This document shows positions 1 through 7,127 of a stretch of 64,000 nucleotides of DNA, piece by piece. Positions within the stretch are counted from its first letter, which is position 1. Each line of letters opens with the position of its first letter. Under the pieces are notes generated by a model, which had not been told where the DNA came from, did not search any database, and saw only the letters and a program-made list of their open reading frames with translations. Source of the DNA: a virus; the IMG/VR virus record IMGVR_UViG_3300020169_000014, positions 1-64,000 of that record. One strand, written 5' to 3'. The position numbers and the translations under genes are program-made.

Positions 1-1162
1 TAGCACTCTTGAGGTCGCCGGTGGTTTCTGACTGTGAATCCATATCAGAACGAATACTATCATTCTGTTTGTATAACCTAGCAATCATCTGGTTATTGTT
101 ATTCACATTGTTCTGTAAAGTCTTGGTCTCTTCTAACCGACTATGGAGTTCTACAAGTTGTTCATCGTAAGTCCCCATCTGTTGAGTTGACTTAGACATT
201 GCAGAGTTCAGTTCCTTTGCACGTGACTTCGCAGATACCTTCTTAGACTCACGTAGGTCTTCGGCAATACCTTGGTCACAGGTAGGACAGTGTTCGTTCT
301 CGTCAAAGAACTTCGCTTCCTTAACCACAGTCTTAATCTGTGATTTGAAGGTCGATTGGTACTCGATCAGTTTGTTACGATTTGAGTTTATACCTTCGAT
401 TTTCTTCGACACGTCTTCTAGTTGTGTCGTCACAATCTCCATGTGTTCAGTATTGTACCCCTGAAGAAACTCAATCTCAGTCTGGTTAGCCTCAATCTCC
501 GACTCTTTCTCTTTACGATGTGCAGTATTGATTGCAGACAAATCACGTAGATACTTCTTCTGTGAGTTTATCTTGGTCTTACACATCTCTATGTTGTAAC
601 CATTCGTGGTTATCTGATCTCTCAACACAGACATCTTTTCTTTCAGAATACTATTCATCTTAGAGAAGATATTGATGTCGAGAAGATCCTCGATTACCTC
701 ACGTCTCGCACCACCAGTCAACTGCATAAACGGAACAAAGGAACTTGATCCGAGAACAACAATCTGGTGAAAAGATTTGTGGGTAAGTTTTAGTATATTC
801 TTCTCAAGCATAGACTGATATTCTTTTGCATGAGAGTCTTGGTTGATCATATTACCACCAACCCAGATTTCGAATATGTTAGGTTTTATCCCACGAACAA
901 TCTTATATTCCTGTGAACCCATAGAGAACTCAACTTCAACAACTGTTCCTTTACCATTAATGGTATTGACCAGTTGTCCTTTAGAGATCTTGCGGTGGGG
1001 TTTGCCAAACAAACCAAAGGATAATGCGTCCAACATAGTAGACTTACCCGCACCATTGTGACCCACGACCAATGTCGTAGAGGATGCTGCAAAGTCTATC
1101 TCTGTAAAGGCATTACCAGATGACAGGAAGTTTTTATATCGTAGTTTACTAAATTTTATCAT
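1..1162 (-). CDS. 46: Recombination endonuclease subunit gp46 (SbcC/Rad50-like ATPase), 3' end outside window
   Basis: ATPase partner of gp47 in the phage SbcCD/Mre11-Rad50-type complex, which resects DNA ends for recombination-dependent replication and host DNA breakdown. About 387 codons are present; the gene runs off the window edge, so the C-terminal ATPase half is missing. The N terminus shows Walker A GHNGAGKST at residues 34-42, followed by a typical segment (ALSFGLFGKPHRK). Long coiled coil follows, with a zinc-hook motif CPTC at residues 292-295. Start ATG at 1160-1162; an in-frame TAA lies a few codons upstream, so no longer start is possible. A perfect sigma70-type promoter ends only six bases before the ATG, so the mRNA may be leaderless. 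Family assignment is firm. Confidence 0.95.
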   Translation of the reverse strand, partial: MIKFSKLRYKNFLSSGNAFTEIDFAASSTTLVVGHNGAGKSTMLDALSFGLFGKPHRKISKGQLVNTINGKGTVVEVEFSMGSQEYKIVRGIKPNIFEIWVGGNMINQDSHAKEYQSMLEKNILKLTHKSFHQIVVLGSSSFVPFMQLTGGARREVIEDLLDINIFSKMNSILKEKMSVLRDQITTNGYNIEMCKTKINSQKKYLRDLSAINTAHRKEKESEIEANQTEIEFLQGYNTEHMEIVTTQLEDVSKKIEGINSNRNKLIEYQSTFKSQIKTVVKEAKFFDENEHCPTCDQGIAEDLRESKKVSAKSRAKELNSAMSKSTQQMGTYDEQLVELHSRLEETKTLQNNVNNNNQMIARLYKQNDSIRSDMDSQSETTGDLKSA

Positions 1163-1168
1163 ACAGGT

Positions 1169-1197
1169 ATTATACCATTAATAGTCAGTCTTGTCAA
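1169..1197 (-). promoter_or_regulatory. Early sigma70-type promoter for gp46
   Basis: On the minus strand, TTGACA (1192-1197), a 17-base spacer and TATAAT (1169-1174) match the sigma70 consensus at all 12 positions. It overlaps the 3' end of the Mom-like gene. Six bases (ACCTGT) separate the -10 box from the gp46 ATG, which places the predicted +1 on or next to the start codon. Confidence 0.85.
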
Positions 1198-1705
1198 ACT
1201 TTATTTTATCCCACACGCATTTAATAGAAGGGTCATATGACTTAGTGAATACATGAAACTCCACGTCCTCATAACCCCGAATGGCTCTGTCCCCGCCCTT
1301 CTGAAGTCCATAGTAGTCGAACCCAGTTGCCGCATAGATAGTACCATTGTGCATCCTACGGTCTGCCATTGTCAACACATACCTAGGTTTCAACATCTTC
1401 AATGCTCGCGATAGAAACCACGAGGTAATGTTATATTCGTTTTGGTGTTTGGCGGATACGACCAGTCTGGCCATGTCCCAGAGTCCGGTCGTGGGGGAGT
1501 CCACTCCAAAGTAGATTGGAACGAAAGACGGATGACAATGACCGTCACTGAACTGAACCACCCCCACGACATCCTCACCGTGGATCAAACCATAAAACTT
1601 ATTGGTCGGTGCATCCATGTATGGGGTACCAAGATAGTGGTACCTCTTAATACAATCTGATCCTTGACTCATGGTTATCTCTCGAACACCATATTCACTC
1701 TTCAA
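1178..1705 (-). CDS. Mom-like GNAT-fold protein (putative DNA adenine modification)
   Basis: 175 aa. The layout resembles phage Mu Mom and related phage acyltransferase-fold proteins, which in Mu modify adenine to protect DNA from restriction. Matching features: an N-terminal segment with H23-Y24 (KRYHYLG), a core strand (HGEDVVGVVQFS), WDMARLVV at 76-83, ITSWFLSRALKML at 93-105, and the family-like block D115 followed by NGTIYAATGFDYYG at 120-133. The start is TTG at 1705, directly after the gp47 stop. An ATG at residue 12 (1672) is possible but would trim the first conserved strand. It sits between gp47 and gp46, so it is probably expressed early with the nuclease. Fold similarity is visible; the modification chemistry is inferred, and a different acyl transfer is possible. 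Confidence 0.55.
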   Translation of the reverse strand: MKSEYGVREITMSQGSDCIKRYHYLGTPYMDAPTNKFYGLIHGEDVVGVVQFSDGHCHPSFVPIYFGVDSPTTGLWDMARLVVSAKHQNEYNITSWFLSRALKMLKPRYVLTMADRRMHNGTIYAATGFDYYGLQKGGDRAIRGYEDVEFHVFTKSYDPSIKCVWDKIKFDKTDY

Positions 1706-1706
1706 A

Positions 1707-2771
1707 TTAAATTACTTCCATACTTTGGGCTTCTTTCATAAGGTATGAAATCTCTGTTTTGATCCTGTCCTTATTCAGATCAGTATTAACATTGTCAATA
1801 TAATCGTTGACTAAGGTATGAGTATCGTCAACAGATATGTTTTCGTCACCCACATTCTCACCAAGGAAATCTTTGAAGTCTTCTGCAATCTTCAGTTCAT
1901 GAATCTTCTGTTGTTGTACACGATCCACAAAACGTTCGAACTGTAGAGCATCACCCTTATTGTTCACTATGATCTTGACAAACTTATTATCTAAGTAAGA
2001 CATATCCTTGAACTTCCACTCACCCATCTCTTCGTGGTCATAGTAAATCTTTTCGTAGATGGTGATTGGGTTACGGATCGCTTCCACTTCTCTTGTTTTG
2101 GTATCAAGGACATGGAAGTGTTTAGGGTCACCGCAATCATTCCAGAAGAATTCCATCTGTGCACCAAGGTAGTGGATATTACCCTGTGATGATTTGGCAT
2201 GGAAGTGTCCGGTCAGTACAGTTTCGAACCGATCAAACGCAGACTTATCCATACCATCCTTACAGACTTGACCACGAGCCATCTCGAATCCTGCAAGTTC
2301 AAGGTGTGCACCCACAACTTCTGCTTTAGTGTTCTTCAGAAACTCAAGTGTTTCTTTCTCGTTCTCGGGATTGATCCAAGGAACCATTGCAACCTTCAGT
2401 CCACCATACTCCATAGTAGTCGGTTCCATGATAAGGTTAACCTCATTCATGTAGTGACCTTGGAGTTCCTTCAGTGCGTTTAGTTCATTGGTGTTCTTGT
2501 AGTACACGTCATGATTGCCCGGAATGATATCCATAGTGATACCATACTCTCGTAACTTCTCTAGGAAGATCTTACGATTATGCGCAAGTGCTTTGAAGTT
2601 AATAGTCTTACGATTGTCGTAGTAATCTCCGAGATGGAGAATCTGTGTAATATTATTCTCTAACAGATACGGGAAGAACACTTCGGAATAGAAACGTTCT
2701 TGGTAACCCATAAAGATATCAGAAGAATTACGACACCCTGCATGAGTGTCGTTTAGGATTGCCAGCTTCAT
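1707..2771 (-). CDS. 47: Recombination endonuclease subunit gp47 (SbcD/Mre11-like)
   Basis: 354 aa; T4 gp47 is about 339. Metallophosphoesterase nuclease that works with gp46. All phosphoesterase motifs are present in order: NDTHAG at residues 7-12 (D-x-H), LGDYYDNR at 47-54, GNHD at 85-88, an AHLELAG block around 155, and GHFH at 188-191. These residues coordinate the two Mn ions in Mre11-type nucleases. The C-terminal third is helical and should contact the gp46 coiled-coil base. It has its own perfect sigma70-type promoter inside the 3' end of gene 55. The next gene starts two bases after its stop. Confidence 0.96.
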   Translation of the reverse strand: MKLAILNDTHAGCRNSSDIFMGYQERFYSEVFFPYLLENNITQILHLGDYYDNRKTINFKALAHNRKIFLEKLREYGITMDIIPGNHDVYYKNTNELNALKELQGHYMNEVNLIMEPTTMEYGGLKVAMVPWINPENEKETLEFLKNTKAEVVGAHLELAGFEMARGQVCKDGMDKSAFDRFETVLTGHFHAKSSQGNIHYLGAQMEFFWNDCGDPKHFHVLDTKTREVEAIRNPITIYEKIYYDHEEMGEWKFKDMSYLDNKFVKIIVNNKGDALQFERFVDRVQQQKIHELKIAEDFKDFLGENVGDENISVDDTHTLVNDYIDNVNTDLNKDRIKTEISYLMKEAQSMEVI

Positions 2772-2801
2772 ATAATACTCATTTTATTAATAGATGTTAC
2801 T

Positions 2802-2830
2802 ATTATACATGATAAAAATCAGTCTGTCAA
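2802..2830 (-). promoter_or_regulatory. Early sigma70-type promoter for gp47
   Basis: On the minus strand, TTGACA (2825-2830), a 17-base spacer and TATAAT (2802-2807) are full consensus matches. The -35 box overlaps the last codons of gene 55. The predicted leader before the gp47 ATG is about 25 bases. Confidence 0.88.
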
Positions 2831-3411
2831 GTAAGAAAATCACTAAGATCAGAATCGACATTAACTGCACGTCTCTTCCGCTGTTTCTTTTCTTCTTTAA
2901 CATACTCTTTGAACTGTTTATCCGCATCTTTAACAGTATCAATTCGATGCCGTAATCCTTCCACGACATGTTGTCCATAGGATTCGCCGTCACCAGATTC
3001 ATCAACAAACATACTCACGTCCGCTTCTGCGATATACTTCATCTTGATGTCTTGTTGTTTCTTCTCTTTCTGGATTCTTCGGAGGAATGCGTACCAAGAG
3101 ATCTGTGTAAAGTATGCGAAAGCATTGGGTGCGTTGGTGCGAGTAACTTTAGTGATGTCATAGTTCTCGATAGCCTTGAGACAGTTTTCTACTGCATCCA
3201 TGACCATCTCTTCACGGTAAGTGTAACGAACAAAGTTGGACTTGTGTGAAAGTCCTTCTGCAATCTTCAGAAAACACAATGCGATATAATCGTTAATCAT
3301 CGGACGTTCATTACCGTTTAAGGTGGCGTTCTGCACACTTTCACAGTAATCTACTACCGCTAAGGAGAACTCTTTGTTGTTTACGTAGTGCGGTCTATCT
3401 TTAGGTTTCAT
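2827..3411 (-). CDS. 55: Late-transcription sigma factor gp55
   Basis: 194 aa; T4 gp55 is about 185. A minimal sigma70-family factor that directs host RNA polymerase to the TATAAATA late promoters seen throughout this window. The N terminus (YVNNKE) matches the T4 family. A sigma region 2-like helical block spans residues 60-120 (YREEMVMDAVENCLKAIENY, then FAYFTQISWYAFLRRIQKE). The last residues, SDLSDFLT, resemble the C-terminal hydrophobic, acidic clamp-binding tail of T4 gp55 (SLDFLYE), so coupling to the sliding clamp is likely retained. No separate region 4 exists, as expected. Preceded by a consensus early promoter, consistent with expression before the late genes. Confidence 0.93.
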   Translation of the reverse strand: MKPKDRPHYVNNKEFSLAVVDYCESVQNATLNGNERPMINDYIALCFLKIAEGLSHKSNFVRYTYREEMVMDAVENCLKAIENYDITKVTRTNAPNAFAYFTQISWYAFLRRIQKEKKQQDIKMKYIAEADVSMFVDESGDGESYGQHVVEGLRHRIDTVKDADKQFKEYVKEEKKQRKRRAVNVDSDLSDFLT

Positions 3412-3438
3412 TTGGTACTCTCACTTTATATTTACCCT

Positions 3439-3467
3439 ATTATACTATCTTAGGGTATGAATGTCAA
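3439..3467 (-). promoter_or_regulatory. Early sigma70-type promoter for gp55
   Basis: On the minus strand, TTGACA (3462-3467), a 17-base spacer and TATAAT (3439-3444). It lies in the 59-base gap between the cytidylyltransferase stop and the gene 55 start. It has the same consensus and spacing as the promoters of gp46 and gp47. Confidence 0.88.
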
Positions 3468-3470
3468 GGG

Positions 3471-3959
3471 TTAACTGTTCTGTAGTTGTAACCAATCTTC
3501 TGCTTTCTTTCTTACCGCTTCTTCTTGGGTAACTTTCATACCCATCAGGGGGTCTTTCATGGATACTCGTTTGCGGAGGTCACTGGTCGAAAATCTGTGG
3601 TCTCTCTTATTAAAGTATATCTCTATACCACGGGCTGCACAAGTTGCACGTCCGGTGAAGGTCGTGTCTTTATATTCACTACCAATGATTCTCACATCGA
3701 TATCAACCATCTTTAGAATGTCCTCCAAGTCCTTTTCGGTCTGGTACGGGATTATCTCATCCACATACTTAACCGCAGATAGTTGGGTGTATCTTTCGAC
3801 CAACGTCTGGACAGGAGAGTTTTTTTCTGAACGATCAGTAGAAGGGTCTATCTGAAGTGCGCATATAAGGTAGTCACACTGTGTCTTCGATTCACGTAAC
3901 ATTGATATATGACCTGCATGTAACAAATCAAATGTAGAGGCGGTTAAACCAACTTTCAT
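3471..3959 (-). CDS. Cytidylyltransferase-family protein (TagD/RfaE-C-like)
   Basis: 162 aa. Nucleotidyltransferase of the HxGH superfamily, which joins a nucleotide to a phosphorylated alcohol or sugar (for example CDP-glycerol or ADP-heptose precursors). Visible motifs: H14-A-G-H17 after the TFDLLHAGH opening, and RFSTSDLRK at 122-130, the position of the R-(Y/I/F)-S-T-S-x-(I/L)-R signature. Length fits TagD-like enzymes (about 130) plus a 25-residue basic C-terminal extension. The substrate cannot be read from the sequence. It lies between early replication/transcription genes, not in a sugar cluster. The upstream gap holds no consensus promoter in its own direction. Confidence 0.8.
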   Translation of the reverse strand: MKVGLTASTFDLLHAGHISMLRESKTQCDYLICALQIDPSTDRSEKNSPVQTLVERYTQLSAVKYVDEIIPYQTEKDLEDILKMVDIDVRIIGSEYKDTTFTGRATCAARGIEIYFNKRDHRFSTSDLRKRVSMKDPLMGMKVTQEEAVRKKAEDWLQLQNS

Positions 3960-3989
3960 AAAATAATCCTAATATAATTAAAATATAAC

Positions 3990-4018
3990 TTGACATAATC
4001 TTTTTTATGTGATAAAAT
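3990..4018 (+). promoter_or_regulatory. Possible antisense sigma70-type promoter
   Basis: On the plus strand, TTGACA (3990-3995), a 17-base spacer and TAAAAT (4013-4018) match 11 of 12 consensus bases. No plausible plus-strand gene follows, only an 8-codon ORF beginning at 4024. A transcript from here would be antisense to the 129-aa gene and uvsW. It could be chance in AT-rich intergenic DNA. Confidence 0.4.
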
Positions 4019-4052
4019 AAGCATGTTGTCTGCCCCCCAGTCAATGTAACGT

Positions 4053-4442
4053 TTAGTGAATGGTTGTAGGGAACTTTAAAATGTTATTAGGTGAGTCACT
4101 ATCCATCGAAACAAACTCATCGTCATACTCTGGTTCAGTACCTTCATAATCCATTATAGAATCAACTGCTTGAACATACTGTTTCAAAATTTCGTCAACT
4201 GGATTAGCGATACTGACAATCTTATCCAACTTCAAAAGAATGAATCTATCCGGATCATCCTGATAACACATGAACAAACGGAACGACCACATTCTCTGGC
4301 CATCTTCGGCTTGCGCAAACTGGATGGTAAGAGGATTTCTAATAATAAGATCATAATCATCTTCCTCAAGGATCTCACACATGATCTCTTCACCAGTGGA
4401 TAACTTGAGTTGTTTCACTTGTTTTAAATCATATATCATCAT
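4053..4442 (-). CDS. Conserved-looking phage protein, possible Sm/LSm-like fold
   Basis: 129 aa, not identified. The N-terminal 70 residues alternate in a beta-rich pattern (LKLSTGEEIMCEILEED, then DLIIRNPLTIQF) resembling the strands of small Sm-like barrels; this is fold-level inference only. The C-terminal 45 residues are acidic and probably disordered, ending in a hydrophobic patch (NILKFPTTIH). The start overlaps the end of uvsW by 14 bases in an ATGATGA context, which points to translational coupling with the helicase. The ATG two codons in (4439) is an equally possible start. A role in RNA or nucleoprotein handling beside uvsW would fit but is unproven. Confidence 0.6.
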   Translation of the reverse strand: MMIYDLKQVKQLKLSTGEEIMCEILEEDDYDLIIRNPLTIQFAQAEDGQRMWSFRLFMCYQDDPDRFILLKLDKIVSIANPVDEILKQYVQAVDSIMDYEGTEPEYDDEFVSMDSDSPNNILKFPTTIH

Positions 4443-5940
4443 CGTTTCCTTTTAGGTCTATCTTATATATCTTATACTTAAAACCCTCTTTCGTGTACAT
4501 CTTAACACGTTCACCCGAATGGTTTAAAGTAAAGTTACGGTGTCCTTTTACAGAGAAGTCGTCAGCAATATCGAATAACTTTGTCACTGCTTCGTTGTCG
4601 GATTGTCTGAGTCCTCGTCCGATTGACTGAAGTACTTTGACTTGAGACTTTGATGGAGTCCCAAACACAATATTGTGAAGATTCCTAATGTTGATACCAG
4701 TACTAAAAGTCCCCAGACTAGCGACAATAATTGCATCATTTTCTTTCTCCACTATTCCCCTAATTTTCTCTCGGTCAGTTGCATCAACTTCTCCCGATAC
4801 ATAGAATACTTTTCGGTCGGTATCTGATACCGAATCCTTTATCATCTCATACAGAACTTTACCGTGTTTCTCAACGAACTGAAACATGACCAGACTATTA
4901 CCTTCCAAGTCCTTTGTAAGTTTAGTAATGAACTTATTCCTGCGTTCATTTGTAACTATGTAGTCAATCTCTTCCTGATAGGTTTTGTCCTTCATCCGTT
5001 GACAGATATCATTGTGATACCTCAGAAGAAGAATAGAGATCTCTAGGTCTGCAAGTGTCTTCTCTTCCTGCAACTTTGCAGTAGTAGTTACCTTATATAC
5101 AGGGCCAAACAAACCCTCAAGTACAAGTTTGTTCGTCTCGGTACCATCCAGTGTACCCGTAGTACCAAACCTATACTTCGCATTAACACATTTGTCCATC
5201 ATGGTAGACAGAGACTTTGCCTTGAATAAGTGAACTTCGTCACCAAACACTGCATCGAATTGTTCGAACCACTCCGGGCCAAACTTATAGATTGACTGCC
5301 AAGTAGAGATGATGACATCTTTATCAGTAACCTTCTCCTTACCGGAGTAGATCTTGTGACATTCGTTCTCTACGTCATAACCATAGTCAGCGAAGTCTTT
5401 ATACATCTGTTCAACTAGACTTGTTGTAGGAACAATAACTAAAGTTTTACCTACACCTTCTTTATCCTTGACAAACCGTAATAAATTGTATATAATAAAA
5501 CTCTTGCCGCTGCCGGTTGGAGATAGTAACAAACACCGCTTGTTTTCAATACCATGAGATATCGCTTCATACTGATAATCTCTTGTATCGAACGGACTAC
5601 CGAGGTTTCCTAGATACTTTACCAACTCAGGATGATTAACCTTCGTAGTTGCACTAGGTACACCATACTCTTCATGTTCTAATATCTGTAGGGGATAGAA
5701 TCTATCACCACAGAATTTACGCAAGTGATGATAAAGACCCACGTTCAAAGTCTTGGTCACGGTGTTGTAAAGTTTTACGCGGCCGTCCCAAACCTTACGT
5801 TTGTATGCCGGCATGTACTTATATCCAGGCACAAAAAATGCAAAGAACTCACGGAGTTCCATCTCTTGGGATGCGTTACTCTCTATCGCCAGATACGAGT
5901 GGTTTAACATCCTTATTCGTATCGTGTTGTCTTTGTTCAT
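4429..5940 (-). CDS. uvsW: UvsW-type DNA/RNA-DNA helicase
   Basis: 503 aa, about the length of T4 UvsW. Superfamily 2 helicase that unwinds R-loops and branch-migrates recombination intermediates, shifting the phage from origin-dependent to recombination-dependent replication. Motifs in order: Q-motif-like DYQYEAI near 121, Walker A SPTGSGKS at 140-147, DEVH at 234-237, TGT at 261-263, and motif VI QSIGRGLRQ at 438-446. The N-terminal 110 residues match the small UvsW N domain (AYKRKVWDGRVKLYN). Overlaps the small gene upstream by 65 bases and the 129-aa gene downstream by 14 bases. Confidence 0.96.
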   Translation of the reverse strand: MNKDNTIRIRMLNHSYLAIESNASQEMELREFFAFFVPGYKYMPAYKRKVWDGRVKLYNTVTKTLNVGLYHHLRKFCGDRFYPLQILEHEEYGVPSATTKVNHPELVKYLGNLGSPFDTRDYQYEAISHGIENKRCLLLSPTGSGKSFIIYNLLRFVKDKEGVGKTLVIVPTTSLVEQMYKDFADYGYDVENECHKIYSGKEKVTDKDVIISTWQSIYKFGPEWFEQFDAVFGDEVHLFKAKSLSTMMDKCVNAKYRFGTTGTLDGTETNKLVLEGLFGPVYKVTTTAKLQEEKTLADLEISILLLRYHNDICQRMKDKTYQEEIDYIVTNERRNKFITKLTKDLEGNSLVMFQFVEKHGKVLYEMIKDSVSDTDRKVFYVSGEVDATDREKIRGIVEKENDAIIVASLGTFSTGINIRNLHNIVFGTPSKSQVKVLQSIGRGLRQSDNEAVTKLFDIADDFSVKGHRNFTLNHSGERVKMYTKEGFKYKIYKIDLKGNDDDI

Positions 5941-6040
5941 ATAGTCTCTTTGCCAAGTCGATCATATTAAATTGTACACACATACCATGTTCGTGTAACC
6001 AATTCGCTTTGTCTAAGTCTTCGTCATCGTACTGTCGCAT
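5876..6040 (-). CDS. Small protein between uvsY and uvsW
   Basis: 54 codons from the ATG at 6038-6040 (MRQYDDEDL), just after the uvsY stop; a longer reading from 6058 would overlap uvsY. Charged and helical (DLDKANWLHEHG, IDLAKRLYEQRQHD). It shares its last 65 bases with the start of uvsW in another frame. T4 also has short genes between uvsW and uvsY, so the position supports a real gene, but I do not recognise the family. Coupling of uvsY, this gene and uvsW through overlapping frames is likely. Confidence 0.55.
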   Translation of the reverse strand: MRQYDDEDLDKANWLHEHGMCVQFNMIDLAKRLYEQRQHDTNKDVKPLVSGDRE

Positions 6041-6041
6041 C

Positions 6042-6488
6042 TTATGCACCCGCTTCAAACGCTCTATACCGAATCATATTTCCAATCGTTTGGTGTCTCC
6101 AGTTGAGACTTTGTACGATTTCTTTCAATGTATCTATAATTGTATTATAGTACTGTAACTTCTCTTCGGATTTCTGAATCTCAGGATCTGCATCATAATA
6201 CAAATCCATGTCACCCTTGAGTACTTTGAGTCCATCGAATGGATCTAAATCCCATCCAGTAGCAAGTAACTCTTTTTGATCCATCTTACCATTATAGTAC
6301 TTCCATTTTTGTAACAAGAGAGTCTTCTGAGAGTTCTCTGCACGTTTGAGTTGTAACTTTGTGAGAGATAGGTACTGTAAATATTTTGCATGTAGACTAG
6401 GTGTGTGTCGAGACGCCTCGTCCAGTTGGTGTTGTGGAATTTGGGAATCCTCTTTCCACTCTGATAATATACTTTCAAGGTCTAACAT
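6042..6488 (-). CDS. uvsY: Recombination mediator UvsY
   Basis: 148 aa from the ATG at 6488; a TTG at 6500 would add four residues, but GGAG sits correctly before the ATG. UvsY loads the UvsX recombinase onto ssDNA coated with gp32. Similar in length to T4 UvsY (137). It shares the pattern LxxILSEWKEDSQI at the N terminus, a central WKYYNGKMD segment like T4 LDYYSG, and the diagnostic C terminus MIRYRAFEAG (T4: DMRAFEAG). Mainly helical, consistent with the ring-forming family. A late-type TATAAATA lies 24 bases upstream within the end of the preceding gene. Confidence 0.9.
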   Translation of the reverse strand: MLDLESILSEWKEDSQIPQHQLDEASRHTPSLHAKYLQYLSLTKLQLKRAENSQKTLLLQKWKYYNGKMDQKELLATGWDLDPFDGLKVLKGDMDLYYDADPEIQKSEEKLQYYNTIIDTLKEIVQSLNWRHQTIGNMIRYRAFEAGA

Positions 6489-6503
6489 AATAATCTCCAA
6501 TAA

Positions 6504-7127
6504 TCAAACTGTATTTATATGATCAATAACGTCTTCCCAGAACTCTAGATTGAACCCGAGAGTATATGAGAGGGTAATTCTTTTACTGTCTGTTGATGCG
6601 CAATGGTATATAATTTTATCTGTCTCTTCGGAAGAACCAAAGTATCCAGCCTTACATGTCCACCCCTTCTTATCCTTCATGCGAATATGATCTTTTGTTA
6701 TGGGATCGACCCACTCAAAATAACCATCACCGGTCTCGCTCCATGTGAATATAAGATTGTATGAAGATGCGTTTTGATTTGTATGCCATCCAATATATCC
6801 ACCAACCGGATATAACTGACTAAGCGCAGAATTGCGCACTCCTAGTTCAGTCTTCAATCTTTCATCCAATGTTATATAGGATTTTCGGTAGTCCAGATTA
6901 GATGAATCGTCATGATCGGGCTTGAGACAATAAGACCTTGCTGATTCGGGTGATCCATCATGACCTACTTGTATAGATTGTAAGTATTCGTCACTAATCC
7001 AATGATCTCTATTCTCTCCATCAAGAAAGGTATTGGTCTTGGTAACATCGTATTTGTCAATAAACAACTCTCTAAAACCTTCTAGTATATCCAGAAGATT
7101 CTCATTCATAATATAGACGTGTCTCAT
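6504..7127 (-). CDS. 2OG-Fe(II) oxygenase-like protein (paralogue 1)
   Basis: 207 aa. Double-stranded beta-helix protein like the prolyl-4-hydroxylase-type oxygenases common in marine T4-like phages. Core: YPVGGYIGWHTN (metal site H115-x-N117), YNLIFTWSETGDG at 123-135, GWTCKAGYFG at 155-164, then H175 and R183 as likely distal Fe ligand and 2-oxoglutarate anchor. The usual HxD aspartate is replaced by Asn. About 45% alike by eye over the core to the protein at 27613-28308. The start directly abuts the upstream stop (TAAATG). An ATG at residue 7 is an alternative. The substrate is unknown. Confidence 0.72.
   Translation of the reverse strand: MRHVYIMNENLLDILEGFRELFIDKYDVTKTNTFLDGENRDHWISDEYLQSIQVGHDGSPESARSYCLKPDHDDSSNLDYRKSYITLDERLKTELGVRNSALSQLYPVGGYIGWHTNQNASSYNLIFTWSETGDGYFEWVDPITKDHIRMKDKKGWTCKAGYFGSSEETDKIIYHCASTDSKRITLSYTLGFNLEFWEDVIDHINTV
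6512..6519 (-). promoter_or_regulatory. Late promoter motif TATAAATA for uvsY
   Basis: Perfect T4 late -10 motif on the minus strand, 24 bases before the uvsY ATG and overlapping the last codons of the upstream oxygenase-like gene. Confidence 0.65.

Noticed and set aside
1178-1705. Mom-like gene taken as evidence of a Mu-type prophage
   Set aside because: All neighbours are T4-type genes in a conserved order; no transposase or Mu structural gene is present.
4024-4050. 8-codon ORF after the plus-strand promoter
   Set aside because: It has no ribosome-binding site and is too short to support as a gene; the promoter itself is listed separately as uncertain.
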